Shown here: piece after piece, positions 22,660 through 32,300 of the stretch | How the letters are laid out: every line of letters starts with the position of its first letter | How positions within the stretch are numbered: the stretch's first letter is position 1 | Assembly: GCF_900090045.1 (NCBI RefSeq) | Contig: NC_041781.1 | Location: 631,501 to 695,500 of the forward strand | DNA: 64,000 nucleotides | Direction: 5' to 3' | Source: Plasmodium malariae | Lineage: Eukaryota; Apicomplexa; Aconoidasida; Haemosporida; Plasmodiidae | Notes under the pieces: model-generated | What the model saw: the letters and a program-made list of their open reading frames with translations, nothing else | What the model was told of the DNA's origin: nothing | Database searches by the model: none | Position numbers and translations under genes: made by a program

Positions 22660-25600
22660 ATGGCTTACATATACTCTAACTTATCAGATTTCTGGACGAG
22701 CGATGAAGAAGTAAATGACGAGGAGGAAGAGGAAGAGGAAAATGAGGATGTAGCAGACGTTGAGGGAGAAGAATATAATTATTATAATATTGAAAAAGAA
22801 AAAAGGGCGAATGACAAACAAAATAATGAACAGGATGAATTATATAACCATAGTTTTGAACAAAATTTTGATAATATTTTCGAAAAACGAGAAGATGCTA
22901 AAGAAACGGATGCATATTACATGGGAAGCTCATTTAATAATTTTTTAGATAAAGGGCTGAATATTAATATACAAGATGTAATGAATGATTGTAGAAATGC
23001 TTTAACTGATAACTTTACTATTAGCAGCATTATACAGAATTATGATATCAACAATTTCATGTATAATGATACATTATTAAAATATTGTGAGACAGGTGTA
23101 GCTATTAATGATGAATCCCGAAGTAATGAGAAACCAACTTTAAATGAAGATTTTCATTTTAACTGTTATAGCTCTTTTAATTATGTAAACCCTCCAAATA
23201 GTAACTCAAACAAAAGTAATAAAATTAAAAAATTGGACAAATATGACCCAAAAAATGATGTACAACTTATGGAAGATTCTTTTAGTAAAGCGAATTTATG
23301 TAATGAAAATGAGAAAATATTGGATGATAAAACGAATATACGAGTATTTGATCGCGAAAATACGAACGATTTGGAGAGGATGAACGATTTGGAGAGGATG
23401 AACGATTTGGAGAGGATGAACGATTTGGAGAGGATGAACGATTTGGAGAGGATGAACGATTTGGAGAGGATGAACGATTTGGAGAGGATGAACGATTTGG
23501 AGAGGATGAACGATTTGGAGAGGATGAACGATTTGGAGAGGACGAACGAATCGGAGAGGACGAACCAGTTGGAGAAAACGAACGAACCAAACAAACTAAC
23601 CTGCGAAACAGAGCAAAAATCCAATGAAGAAAAGGCAAATATAAAATACATAAGAAAAAAATGGGTAATAGATGACAACCAATCGGATGTTTCTAATTTT
23701 AGCAAAAATGATATGTTACTGAGTTACGATTTTGAGTTAGATGACTTTCAAAAGAGGTCAATAAAACACTTAAATAATTTTAAACACGTATTTGTTGCTG
23801 CACATACATCAGCAGGAAAAACACTGATAGCTGAGCATGCAATAGCTTTATCTATAAAACTACAAAAAAAAGCTATATATACAAGTCCGATAAAAGCATT
23901 AAGTAATCAAAAATATCATGAATTTAAAAATATTTTTAAAAATGTAGGAATAATAACAGGAGATGTAAAGATGAATGTAAATGCTAACTGTATAATTATG
24001 ACAACAGAAATCTTAAGAAATCTATTATATTTAAATGATAATATTATTAACAATATACATTGTGTTATATTTGATGAAGTCCATTACATCAATGATGAAT
24101 ATAGAGGTGTCATATGGGAAGAGGCCATTATTATGCTTCCATCACATGCCCAAATTCTATTACTAAGTGCAACTGTTCCTAATTATTTAGAATTTGCTGA
24201 TTGGGTTGGATTTACAAAAAAAAAAGAAGTTATTTCTATATCTACCAAGAAAAGACCAGTACCATTACTGCACTATTTATATGCACATGATTCAATCTTT
24301 TTAATTATGGATGAAAAAAATAAATTCCACTCATCTGCTTTTAAAGAAATATACATTAAAATAAGAGAAAAAGAAGAGGCAAATAAGAATCAAAAGCAGC
24401 TTCCACATATTAAAAAAATGAACAACAATTATGAAGCTAAGAATAAGCAGCCAGCAGTTCAGAATAACAACAAAAGCGGCACTGGTAGTAACAAAATTAG
24501 CGATTGTGGAAACAAAAACGGAGGAGGTAGTAATTGCAATGCGAAGGGGTATTATCAGTACTGCAAGGAAAAACGAAAGCAAAAAACGTTTACAAATGAA
24601 GCTAACATGAAGACTGAAATACAAAAGTTACAAGCACTTATTAAAAAACTAGAAGAAGATAATAAACTCCCAGTAGTTCTATTTTGTTTTTCAAGAGTCA
24701 AATGTGAAACATACGCAAAATGTATGCCTCATTTAAATTTTTTAGATAGCAAGAAAAAGTCAAAAGTACATTTATTCATTAAAGAATCTATATCTAAATT
24801 AAGTACTCAAGATAGAGAGTTAAATCAAATAAAAATTTTAAGCAAATTATTAGATAGAGGAATAGGAATCCATCATAGCGGATTGTTACCAATTCTTAAA
24901 GAAATAGTAGAAATACTTTTTTCAAAAGGATTAATAAAAATATTATTTGCAACTGAAACATTTGCTATGGGTATAAATATGCCAACAAAATCAGTTGTTT
25001 TTACATCTATATATAAACATGATCATTTAAAAAAAAGAATCTTAACATCGTCTGAATATACACAAATGTCGGGCAGAGCTGGAAGAAGGTCTTCTGATAA
25101 GTACGGCTATGTGTACATCTACTGTTCTGATAATATACCTGACCAAGTACAACTAACAGAGATGATGATGCAAAAAGCAGTTAGTTTGAAGAGCAAATTT
25201 AAGATTACGTATAACATGATTTTAAAGTTATTAATAAATAAACAAATAAATATAGAAAAAATGTTATTTAGCTCTTTTTTAGAAAGTTGTAGAGCATTAC
25301 AAATACCATTATTTAAGAAATACCTAAAAAGAAAAAGAAGATTATTACAAAGTATAAAAGAAGTTGAATGTATATATGCAAATGAGATGAATGAAATATC
25401 CCCTATAGAAAATTATATACAAATTGATTATAAATTAAAATATATTGGTTTAAGTTTACATAAAAAATTATTTACTACGAAAAATAGTAATTGTTTTATT
25501 ATTGGTAGAGTGATGCTACTAAATAATATTAATATCATTCGTAGTTCAGTTTATGGTATATATTTAGGATGTGATAAAAATAGTACGAAAAAAAATGAAA

Positions 25601-26955
25601 AGGTAGATTTTGCTCAAAATAGTATATTTTTTCAAAATAATTATGAACAAAATGAGTCAATTGAAAGATTTTTTTTTTTGTTTATCTTACCTGACTTTAT
25701 GACTTATGAAGATTTACTAACTCAGATGAATGACAATCCCCATTGTGTAGAAAAAACAGTGAATGAAAAAAACTGCAATGTGGTTCGAAGTGGTGGTACG
25801 AGCAACAATGGAATTAACAAAACAGATTCAACTTTTAGTGAGAATGCGTCAGTAGTAGTACCAGAGAATGTTATTATGTATGATAATTATAAAAATTATA
25901 AAAACGTCTTTTCAGAAAGAAGAAACAAAAATAATATAAAAATTATTCATCATGCATCATTTGATACCAATATGAATAAAAAATACTTTGTTGTTTGTTC
26001 AAATGTATGTATTGAAAATATTTCTCTCATTACAAATACTGTTATAAAGTTATCAAATGTAAAAACAACAGCTATTTTGAATAACCCCAAGAACTTATTG
26101 TTATATACTCTTGAGCTAGATAGATTAATAGAAAAGCAAAACTTCGAACCTTTTGTTTTAACGAAAATGTTGAAGACACTTAAATGTGAATTTTACTCTG
26201 TACTAGTTAAACAGTCAGATTATTTAGAAAGCCTAAAGAAATCAAAGTGCTATAACTGTAATTTAAAAGAAAAACATTATGAACTTGTGTGTAAAAGAAA
26301 TGATTGCATAAATGATATTGAGAATATAGAAAGAAATATAAATGTTAAATCATTAAGTCTGTATGAAGATTTAGAAGGAAAACTAAATGTTTTGAGACAT
26401 TTTTCTTTTATTGATGATGATCACAATTTAACTGTAAAAGGAAAAATAGCTAGCTATATCACACTAACAGATGAAATTACCTTAACACAAGTTATATTTG
26501 AAAATGTTTTGAATAATTTAAATCCTCCTGAAATTGCTGCTGTTCTATCTTGTTTCGTTGCACCTGAAAAAAAAGTAGAAGAATCTCCTGACTTAACTGT
26601 AAATTTACAAGATGTCAAAATGGTCTTAACAAATATTCATAGCAAATTTGAAGAGTTTTATAAAATTATTCGTTTAAAAATAAGTTCAGAAGAACACTGG
26701 AAATTATGTAATTTTAAAATTATGTTTATTGCTTATAAATGGTCCCTTGGTGCATCTTTTGCTGAATTGTTAGAACAGTCTGAGCTTGAGGAAGGTCTAA
26801 TTGTCAGATCAATTTTAAGATTAGATGACTTGTGCAGGAAAGTTAAAATTGCTTTTTTATATCTCGGAAATATTGAATTAGCCGAAAAGGTTGAGAAGAC
26901 TTCTAACCTGTTGAGGAGGGACATAATTTTCACAACGTCCTTGTATTTACAGTGA
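22660..26955 (+). CDS. SKI2W: SKI2-type DEVH RNA helicase (SKI2W)
   Basis: The product is 1431 residues in one exon. The N-terminus is acidic and low-complexity with an 18-bp NDLERM repeat. The helicase core begins near residue 360. Visible motifs are motif I AAHTSAGKT (about 381-389), TSPIKALSNQKY, motif II DEVH (472-475), motif III LLSATVPN, the HHSGLLP segment, FATETFAMGINMP and motif VI QMSGRAGRR (about 801-809). Residues 560-650 hold a lineage-type insertion between the two RecA lobes. The end (about 1250-1430) fits a DSHCT domain, with an rRNA-processing arch-like region before it. Ski2 is the 3'-5' helicase of the Ski complex, which threads cytoplasmic mRNA into the exosome; that role is from family knowledge. 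Mtr4 is the main alternative, but the acidic N-terminus and gene order favour SKI2W. Confidence 0.9.
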   Translation: MAYIYSNLSDFWTSDEEVNDEEEEEEENEDVADVEGEEYNYYNIEKEKRANDKQNNEQDELYNHSFEQNFDNIFEKREDAKETDAYYMGSSFNNFLDKGLNINIQDVMNDCRNALTDNFTISSIIQNYDINNFMYNDTLLKYCETGVAINDESRSNEKPTLNEDFHFNCYSSFNYVNPPNSNSNKSNKIKKLDKYDPKNDVQLMEDSFSKANLCNENEKILDDKTNIRVFDRENTNDLERMNDLERMNDLERMNDLERMNDLERMNDLERMNDLERMNDLERMNDLERMNDLERTNESERTNQLEKTNEPNKLTCETEQKSNEEKANIKYIRKKWVIDDNQSDVSNFSKNDMLLSYDFELDDFQKRSIKHLNNFKHVFVAAHTSAGKTLIAEHAIALSIKLQKKAIYTSPIKALSNQKYHEFKNIFKNVGIITGDVKMNVNANCIIMTTEILRNLLYLNDNIINNIHCVIFDEVHYINDEYRGVIWEEAIIMLPSHAQILLLSATVPNYLEFADWVGFTKKKEVISISTKKRPVPLLHYLYAHDSIFLIMDEKNKFHSSAFKEIYIKIREKEEANKNQKQLPHIKKMNNNYEAKNKQPAVQNNNKSGTGSNKISDCGNKNGGGSNCNAKGYYQYCKEKRKQKTFTNEANMKTEIQKLQALIKKLEEDNKLPVVLFCFSRVKCETYAKCMPHLNFLDSKKKSKVHLFIKESISKLSTQDRELNQIKILSKLLDRGIGIHHSGLLPILKEIVEILFSKGLIKILFATETFAMGINMPTKSVVFTSIYKHDHLKKRILTSSEYTQMSGRAGRRSSDKYGYVYIYCSDNIPDQVQLTEMMMQKAVSLKSKFKITYNMILKLLINKQINIEKMLFSSFLESCRALQIPLFKKYLKRKRRLLQSIKEVECIYANEMNEISPIENYIQIDYKLKYIGLSLHKKLFTTKNSNCFIIGRVMLLNNINIIRSSVYGIYLGCDKNSTKKNEKVDFAQNSIFFQNNYEQNESIERFFFLFILPDFMTYEDLLTQMNDNPHCVEKTVNEKNCNVVRSGGTSNNGINKTDSTFSENASVVVPENVIMYDNYKNYKNVFSERRNKNNIKIIHHASFDTNMNKKYFVVCSNVCIENISLITNTVIKLSNVKTTAILNNPKNLLLYTLELDRLIEKQNFEPFVLTKMLKTLKCEFYSVLVKQSDYLESLKKSKCYNCNLKEKHYELVCKRNDCINDIENIERNINVKSLSLYEDLEGKLNVLRHFSFIDDDHNLTVKGKIASYITLTDEITLTQVIFENVLNNLNPPEIAAVLSCFVAPEKKVEESPDLTVNLQDVKMVLTNIHSKFEEFYKIIRLKISSEEHWKLCNFKIMFIAYKWSLGASFAELLEQSELEEGLIVRSILRLDDLCRKVKIAFLYLGNIELAEKVEKTSNLLRRDIIFTTSLYLQ
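23365..23580 (+). repeat. 18-bp coding repeat NDLERM in SKI2W
   Basis: Nine essentially identical aacgatttggagaggatg units are followed by diverging copies encoding NDLERT, NESERT and NQLEKT. The array encodes a charged, probably helical linker N-terminal to the helicase core. The open antisense frames (serine-rich) are shadows. Confidence 0.92.
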
Positions 26956-27086
26956 CACCATTTGGGTGAAACATATATTATGTGTTACCGTCTTAAACCA
27001 TTTTGTTCTTTTCTATTCATAAATTTCGCTGTTTATGTGATATGCATATATATATGTGTGTGTATAAATATGTATAAATATATGTG

Positions 27087-27117
<31 letters not shown>

Positions 27118-27690
27118 ATAGCCATTTTGGCGGAGTTAAGAAGGCTGTGTACGCGTGTATATGCATATATACAGACATTTGTATGTGTGTGTGTGTGCAG
27201 GAGTATGTCTGTATGCGTATGGGCGTATACTTTTCAATCTTTTTGACGTTTCCTGAATTTATAAAACATTAGTGTCACCTTGCAGCTTACGCTGTTTTTT
27301 TTAATTTCTTATTCGTTTTATTTCATTTCATTTTGTTACCAGTCATATGGAATACTCACGTTTTCCATTTGAAAAAAGCGCGTATTAGCAGCATTTGTTG
27401 TAAACAAATACACTAATAGCAAAATGTGCACCACAAATAATCAAAAAGTAATATTTATAAAAAGTTCAGTTTTTCAAAAAATGAGCAAGAACACTGGTTT
27501 TTTAAACGATAGAGGCCTATGTAAAACGCTCACGTAATCAGGTATGTATGTGTGTATTAATGTATCCCGTATCATTTATCAATCTACCTTGTATTGGTAC
27601 GGGCTTACGAGTGAGCATATACCCTACACCACATGACCTTGCCACATTTTGTAGCACATCTTTGAGGATAATAGTGAAGGGAGCGTATTA
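26956..27690. other. Convergent 3' intergenic region, SKI2W / SET4
   Basis: Both flanking genes end here. There is a (TA)n-poly(T) block at 27080-27118 and otherwise non-repetitive AT-rich sequence. An open plus frame at 26962-27246 starts seven bases after the SKI2W stop, but it is built largely from microsatellite sequence and I do not call it. Confidence 0.6.
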
Positions 27691-30600
27691 CTAAACATGG
27701 CATTGTAGCATATTGGTCTTGGCCATTCCAGCTAGCATTAAAAGGATATCCCTTCTTGCGGATATGGTATTGTTAATTTCTTGATAGCATATTTTAAATG
27801 AGTATAGCAGAGACAGGTAAGTTATATCCCATGAACCGTATTTTTGTTTAATTAGTTCCAGAAAACCAGATCTAGTGAAATTATAGTAAGTTTTATAATT
27901 ACATGTATATATACATATTATTAGAAATTTTAAAACTAGCGGTACCAAGTCAGTGTGAATTGAGTGTGGACATTTGATTTGAATAAAATACAAAAAGATG
28001 TTAAACGAGTTGAAACTTTTTAATAGATATTCCTTTTTTAACGAATTAATCTTATTCCTATTGTTGGAATTATTACTAATACTATTATAGTAGTAAGAAA
28101 AGCATAAGTCTGCTACTAAGTAATTAAATGCTGCATATAACCAGTGCTTTTCCCCCAAAATGGCTACAATATAAAGCAACGTTTTTTCAATTTTATTTAT
28201 AATAGATTCAAAATAAAATTTATTACTGCTTATTTTCTCTTTTACTATTTTATATTCCATTATGAAATAATTTTCACTGTCTAATGGTATGGCGCATTCA
28301 GGAATTGCGTCATTGCATGTATCACATATCCATTCCCCACTGTTATGAAATTTACAGTATCCCACTTTTTTTTCTCCTTCCTTTTTTATACTTAATAAAT
28401 GAACTAAATTATTATCTAAATTAATACTTTTTTCAAAATTTAAAATTTTTAATAGTTCTTTATCCATTCCATTATTTTCTAAACACACATCAGTTTTTAT
28501 CATATCATTCGACCTTTTACTTTTAGTAGGCATGCTTACCTTCCTTTCAAAATTGGTATCACCTATTGGCAGTTGCATATGTAAGCAGTTGCATAATATA
28601 TTGCTATATACAATATCTTTTGGTTGAGTTTTTTCATTATTCATTTCATAGCTTGGTAAAAGTGATGTAAGGTATGTTTTCTTTTTTTTATTATGGTTCA
28701 CATAACATTCCCTACCTTGTTTACATTTTAAGTTATGTACTTTTTGCGCTTTATGTATGTCTTTAAACATAAATTTTTGAAGATGATCAATTTGCTGATT
28801 TCTTAAGAATGCAGAATATTCTGCAGGAGGCATACCTGGCACCCATTTTAACTCCCTCTTATAACTATTACTATGACTATTATTACTATTACTATGACTA
28901 TTATTACTATTACTATGACTATTATTACTATTACTATGACTATTGTTACTATTACTATGACTATTATTATTAATACTATAACTTTTATTACCATTATTAT
29001 TATTATTATTATTATAACTATTATTACTATTACTCACTAATTTGTTTTCATTTTCACTCTGATAAGGCTCACTAGGCCTTATGAAGTCCTCACTAATTTC
29101 CCCATTATAATTTTCATTTTGACTCACTGCGCAACTACGAATTTTGTCTTTGCACTTGTTGCAGCATGCCGCACGAGTAGCAGTGCCTCTACCTACAGAT
29201 GAACATACATGTCCGCGGTCCTCTGAGTGGACCCATACACCATTCGCATTACAGCGCACCTGCGTATTTTTATTCCTTCTATCTGCTAAGTAATCACTTG
29301 AATGTTCTGCTTTTTGGGGACAATCTAATATGCACAGAAAAGATGAATCATTTGAATGGTCATTTGAATCGCACAAATTGGTAATTACATCATTTAAGTT
29401 AACATGTCCACTGTTTGTTTCATGTTTCAGCTGTCCACATTCATATAAAGTGTCTTCTACCCCTTTTTCATTAATTTTTTTCATTGATGCTACATACTTT
29501 TGATTAATTTTTCGACTAACATAAGAATATTTGCACACAGAACATAAAATATTACTTTCTTCGTCTATTATTTGCAAACACCGATTGCATGTGCAAAAAA
29601 AGTTTTTAACTTCATTTAATTTCCTTTTCCTGTATTCAATTGAAGCATAGAGCTCGTTCGTTATTGATATAGTAATCTCATCATACATATTTATTGTTCT
29701 CATTGCTAAAAAACATATTTTATTTTTTTCTATAAAACTGTAACATGCATTTGGGAAACAACTGTGATTTAAGAAGGAGCCATTTTTAAAAAGCATTATT
29801 TTGCTTTTATCGCTAGGAGAAATAAAAGAATTCTTAAGTATATCAGTGAATGCTTCGAATTTCATTAGGTTATTAATAAATATATTATTTTTTAAATCTA
29901 TAGTATTTTTCCTTTCCTCATATTGATACCCATCCCATTTGAATGACCTATTTTGTGAAATTTCTTCTTCAAATATTTTATGTGTTGAACTATTTTTTCT
30001 ACCATGATCATTTTGTATGTTGCTATAGAGGCTATCATCATTCATACTGTGATAAGTATTGTTGATTTTTTCGCTATTTCCTCTTAAAATATATTTGTTA
30101 TCTTTTCTTTTCCCACTGTTTTTTCCCATATTCATAAGTTGGCTGATGTGATCTAAATTTTTCTTCTGATCATCATTTAAAATGTTGTATGTATCCCATA
30201 AATCATTTATCAAAATTGACGTTTCCAGTAAGCATTCTTCAATGAAAATTACTTGTCCTATTTCAATTTTTTTATTAGCAACTATTTTAACTCTACAACT
30301 TTTTTCATCTTGTATCATTAAAATGTTATCATGCTTTTGTTCCATTATTTCATTTTTGAGTTTAGCAGATTCAGATAAAATTGCTTTTTTTATATTTTCT
30401 GCTGTCTCGTCTATATTATTGCAGAAAACCTTTGAAGTGACATCCATACTACCTCTATTAAATTCTTTTCCATAGTTTTTATTCTCTTTTTTAAACTTGC
30501 TATTTTCTTTTATTTTGCTATCTTGTAAGCCCATTATGTAGGAGGAAGGTGCGCTTGAGCATTTGATTTCGTGGGCTTCTGTTTGTGTTTGTGCTTGCGT

Positions 30601-31281
30601 CCCTACGTATTTGCTTAAACCCCCCTTATGATATTCCCCTACACTCAGTTTTAGGCCCAAACCCCCGCGTTTATAACCACCCTTCAAATAAATCTGTTTT
30701 GATTGCAATAACTGCATATTCCCTTGGGTACTTACTGCTTCTTTGCTATTATAAAATCCTGTACAGGATTTATTTCTCTTTTCAAACAACCCGCAGTTGT
30801 CTATATGCATATCCTTCATATTTTTACCATTTTTGTCATATTTTGACTCTTGTGAAAAAACATATTTTTTTAATTTACTATTCCATACCAAATCGTCGAA
30901 AGTTAACTTTTTTTTTTTTTCCTTACAGAGAAATGAAACATTTGGTTTATTTTTCAAAGAAATATATTTTTTTTTTTCCTTAATATTTCCAAAATCAAAA
31001 TCAAAAGGATTATATAGAAGGACATCAGAATGCTTGTTCTTTAACACAGTCCTGGGTAACTCTATGTTATTTTTTAAATCTAAAAGCTTAGGAGTATTCA
31101 GTCCTTTCAAATCATCTTTTACTATATCTTTAAAGTAATCTACCCATATTCTAAACTTTTTTTTCTTTTTTTTTTTGTCATTACACTTATTTTCTTCAAC
31201 AGCTTTTTCTTGCAGTTTTATCACACAAGAACAAAAGCCTATTTCATTCTTATTTTCAAATATTTTACTTAATTTAGACAT
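27691..31281 (-). CDS. SET4: SET domain protein (SET4-like putative lysine methyltransferase)
   Basis: The product is 1196 residues in one exon. A SET domain is split by a low-complexity insert. The N-terminal piece (about residues 325-350) reads CRVKIVANKKIEIGQVIF. The core NHSCFPNACYSF lies near 500 and carries the Asn-His of the AdoMet site. A YDEITISI segment follows, then a post-SET cysteine motif FFCTCNRC near 560. This layout resembles SMYD-type SET proteins. Further Cys clusters (CSVCKYSY, CCNKCKDK and ICDTCNDAIPEC near 985) may bind zinc. The final 200 residues are helical and could form the TPR-like C-terminal region seen in SMYD proteins. An HSNSNN repeat interrupts the middle. The substrate is unknown. 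The symbol rests on my memory of gene order next to SKI2W. Confidence 0.82.
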   Translation of the reverse strand: MSKLSKIFENKNEIGFCSCVIKLQEKAVEENKCNDKKKKKKKFRIWVDYFKDIVKDDLKGLNTPKLLDLKNNIELPRTVLKNKHSDVLLYNPFDFDFGNIKEKKKYISLKNKPNVSFLCKEKKKKLTFDDLVWNSKLKKYVFSQESKYDKNGKNMKDMHIDNCGLFEKRNKSCTGFYNSKEAVSTQGNMQLLQSKQIYLKGGYKRGGLGLKLSVGEYHKGGLSKYVGTQAQTQTEAHEIKCSSAPSSYIMGLQDSKIKENSKFKKENKNYGKEFNRGSMDVTSKVFCNNIDETAENIKKAILSESAKLKNEIMEQKHDNILMIQDEKSCRVKIVANKKIEIGQVIFIEECLLETSILINDLWDTYNILNDDQKKNLDHISQLMNMGKNSGKRKDNKYILRGNSEKINNTYHSMNDDSLYSNIQNDHGRKNSSTHKIFEEEISQNRSFKWDGYQYEERKNTIDLKNNIFINNLMKFEAFTDILKNSFISPSDKSKIMLFKNGSFLNHSCFPNACYSFIEKNKICFLAMRTINMYDEITISITNELYASIEYRKRKLNEVKNFFCTCNRCLQIIDEESNILCSVCKYSYVSRKINQKYVASMKKINEKGVEDTLYECGQLKHETNSGHVNLNDVITNLCDSNDHSNDSSFLCILDCPQKAEHSSDYLADRRNKNTQVRCNANGVWVHSEDRGHVCSSVGRGTATRAACCNKCKDKIRSCAVSQNENYNGEISEDFIRPSEPYQSENENKLVSNSNNSYNNNNNNNGNKSYSINNNSHSNSNNSHSNSNNSHSNSNNSHSNSNNSHSNSYKRELKWVPGMPPAEYSAFLRNQQIDHLQKFMFKDIHKAQKVHNLKCKQGRECYVNHNKKKKTYLTSLLPSYEMNNEKTQPKDIVYSNILCNCLHMQLPIGDTNFERKVSMPTKSKRSNDMIKTDVCLENNGMDKELLKILNFEKSINLDNNLVHLLSIKKEGEKKVGYCKFHNSGEWICDTCNDAIPECAIPLDSENYFIMEYKIVKEKISSNKFYFESIINKIEKTLLYIVAILGEKHWLYAAFNYLVADLCFSYYYNSISNNSNNRNKINSLKKEYLLKSFNSFNIFLYFIQIKCPHSIHTDLVPLVLKFLIICIYTCNYKTYYNFTRSGFLELIKQKYGSWDITYLSLLYSFKICYQEINNTISARRDILLMLAGMAKTNMLQCHV
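28862..29035 (-). repeat. HSNSNN coding repeat and Asn tract in SET4
   Basis: Five 18-bp units, on the minus strand AATAGTAATAATAGTCAT-like, encode HSNSNN. A run of Asn codons precedes them in protein order. It is a typical Plasmodium low-complexity insert between the SET core and the C-terminal Cys cluster. Confidence 0.85.
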
Positions 31282-31831
31282 TTTTTTTAAGGTTTTTCTT
31301 TTTCTATTTTTACTCTATATTTTTATTTAGCTTCAAAATTGCGTTTATGCGTAAGGAAGGAAAGGGGAAATTAAGCAAAAATGTGAACAAACGGTAGAAG
31401 GAAAACAAGAATATGATAAGGAGGAAGAATATGATATGAAAGAAAATAATTATAATGAAATAGAAAAAAAAAAAAAAAATAATAATACACAACCCAGAGA
31501 ACAATGTGAACATTGAATTTTCTGCGCTATCAGTTACTTTTTACTTGCTGTGTTCTTTACTTCGGTATATTAATATATATGCATGCAAAGTGCTCAGTTA
31601 TTGTACATCTATATTTTTGTAAAAAAAATAAAAAAAAATAATAATATTTATGAAAATATTCTTAAGCATTGCTTATATTATCGCTTTTATTTCATTTTCA
31701 ATTTAGAAAAAAAGGTCCCAATAAATAATCGCAAGAATGGTAAGGTGCTGAGAAATTCTTTTTTCCCTGTTCTTAATTCTTGTGCGGAAACAGTGGCACT
31801 TCAGAAATAACGCTATGTTTATACGTATATA

Positions 31832-31881
<50 letters not shown>

Positions 31882-32300
31882 TTATATTTTTTTATCTATC
31901 GTGAAATTAGCTCTTATTTTGGCATTTCTTCGACTGAAGAAACGCAGCCTTTGTTTTTCTTAATTTAGAATTTTTCTACAGATTGAGGAGTGTAACCTTA
32001 TCTTAGATTAAAAAAAAAATAAAATGGTTGTAGCAAATTATCAACTTTGTAAACAATGTTATTATATCAAAACATATAACACCATATGTATTGTTCAACG
32101 ATGAAAGTGCAATATAAAAAAAAATAAATATGAAATATAAAAAGCGTAGAATTTACAACTGGTGTTATTTATTTATGTTCCTTATTTTAAAAGGAAAAAA
32201 AAAAAAAATAAAATAAAAATAAAAATAAAAATAAAAGAAAGATAAATATTATATTAAAAATTGTTAATTCATTTTCAACCAACTTTTCATTTCCACTTTC
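31282..32300. other. Intergenic region SET4 / exportin-7, with coding-like islands
   Basis: Exportin-7 ends and SET4 begins here, both on the minus strand. (TA)n occurs at about 31840-31876. The plus strand has islands of richer sequence. One at 31706-31810 follows a TTTTCAATTTAG acceptor-like site and reads KKVPINNRKNGKVLRNSFF to a stop. Another at 31905-31968 reads SYFGISSTEETQPLFF. A third after a CTACAG site at 31981 reads IEECNLILD and stops. They may be exons of a small plus-strand gene, but I could not join them in phase, so no CDS is called. Confidence 0.4.

Noticed and set aside
23181..23705. Antisense frames rich in SFILSK / SSSPNR
   Set aside because: They are shadows of the NDLERM repeat in SKI2W.
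26962..27246. Open plus frame immediately after SKI2W
   Set aside because: It is Tyr/Ile/Cys-rich translation of (TA)n and (TG)n with no usable codon pattern; SKI2W already ends with a complete C-terminal domain.
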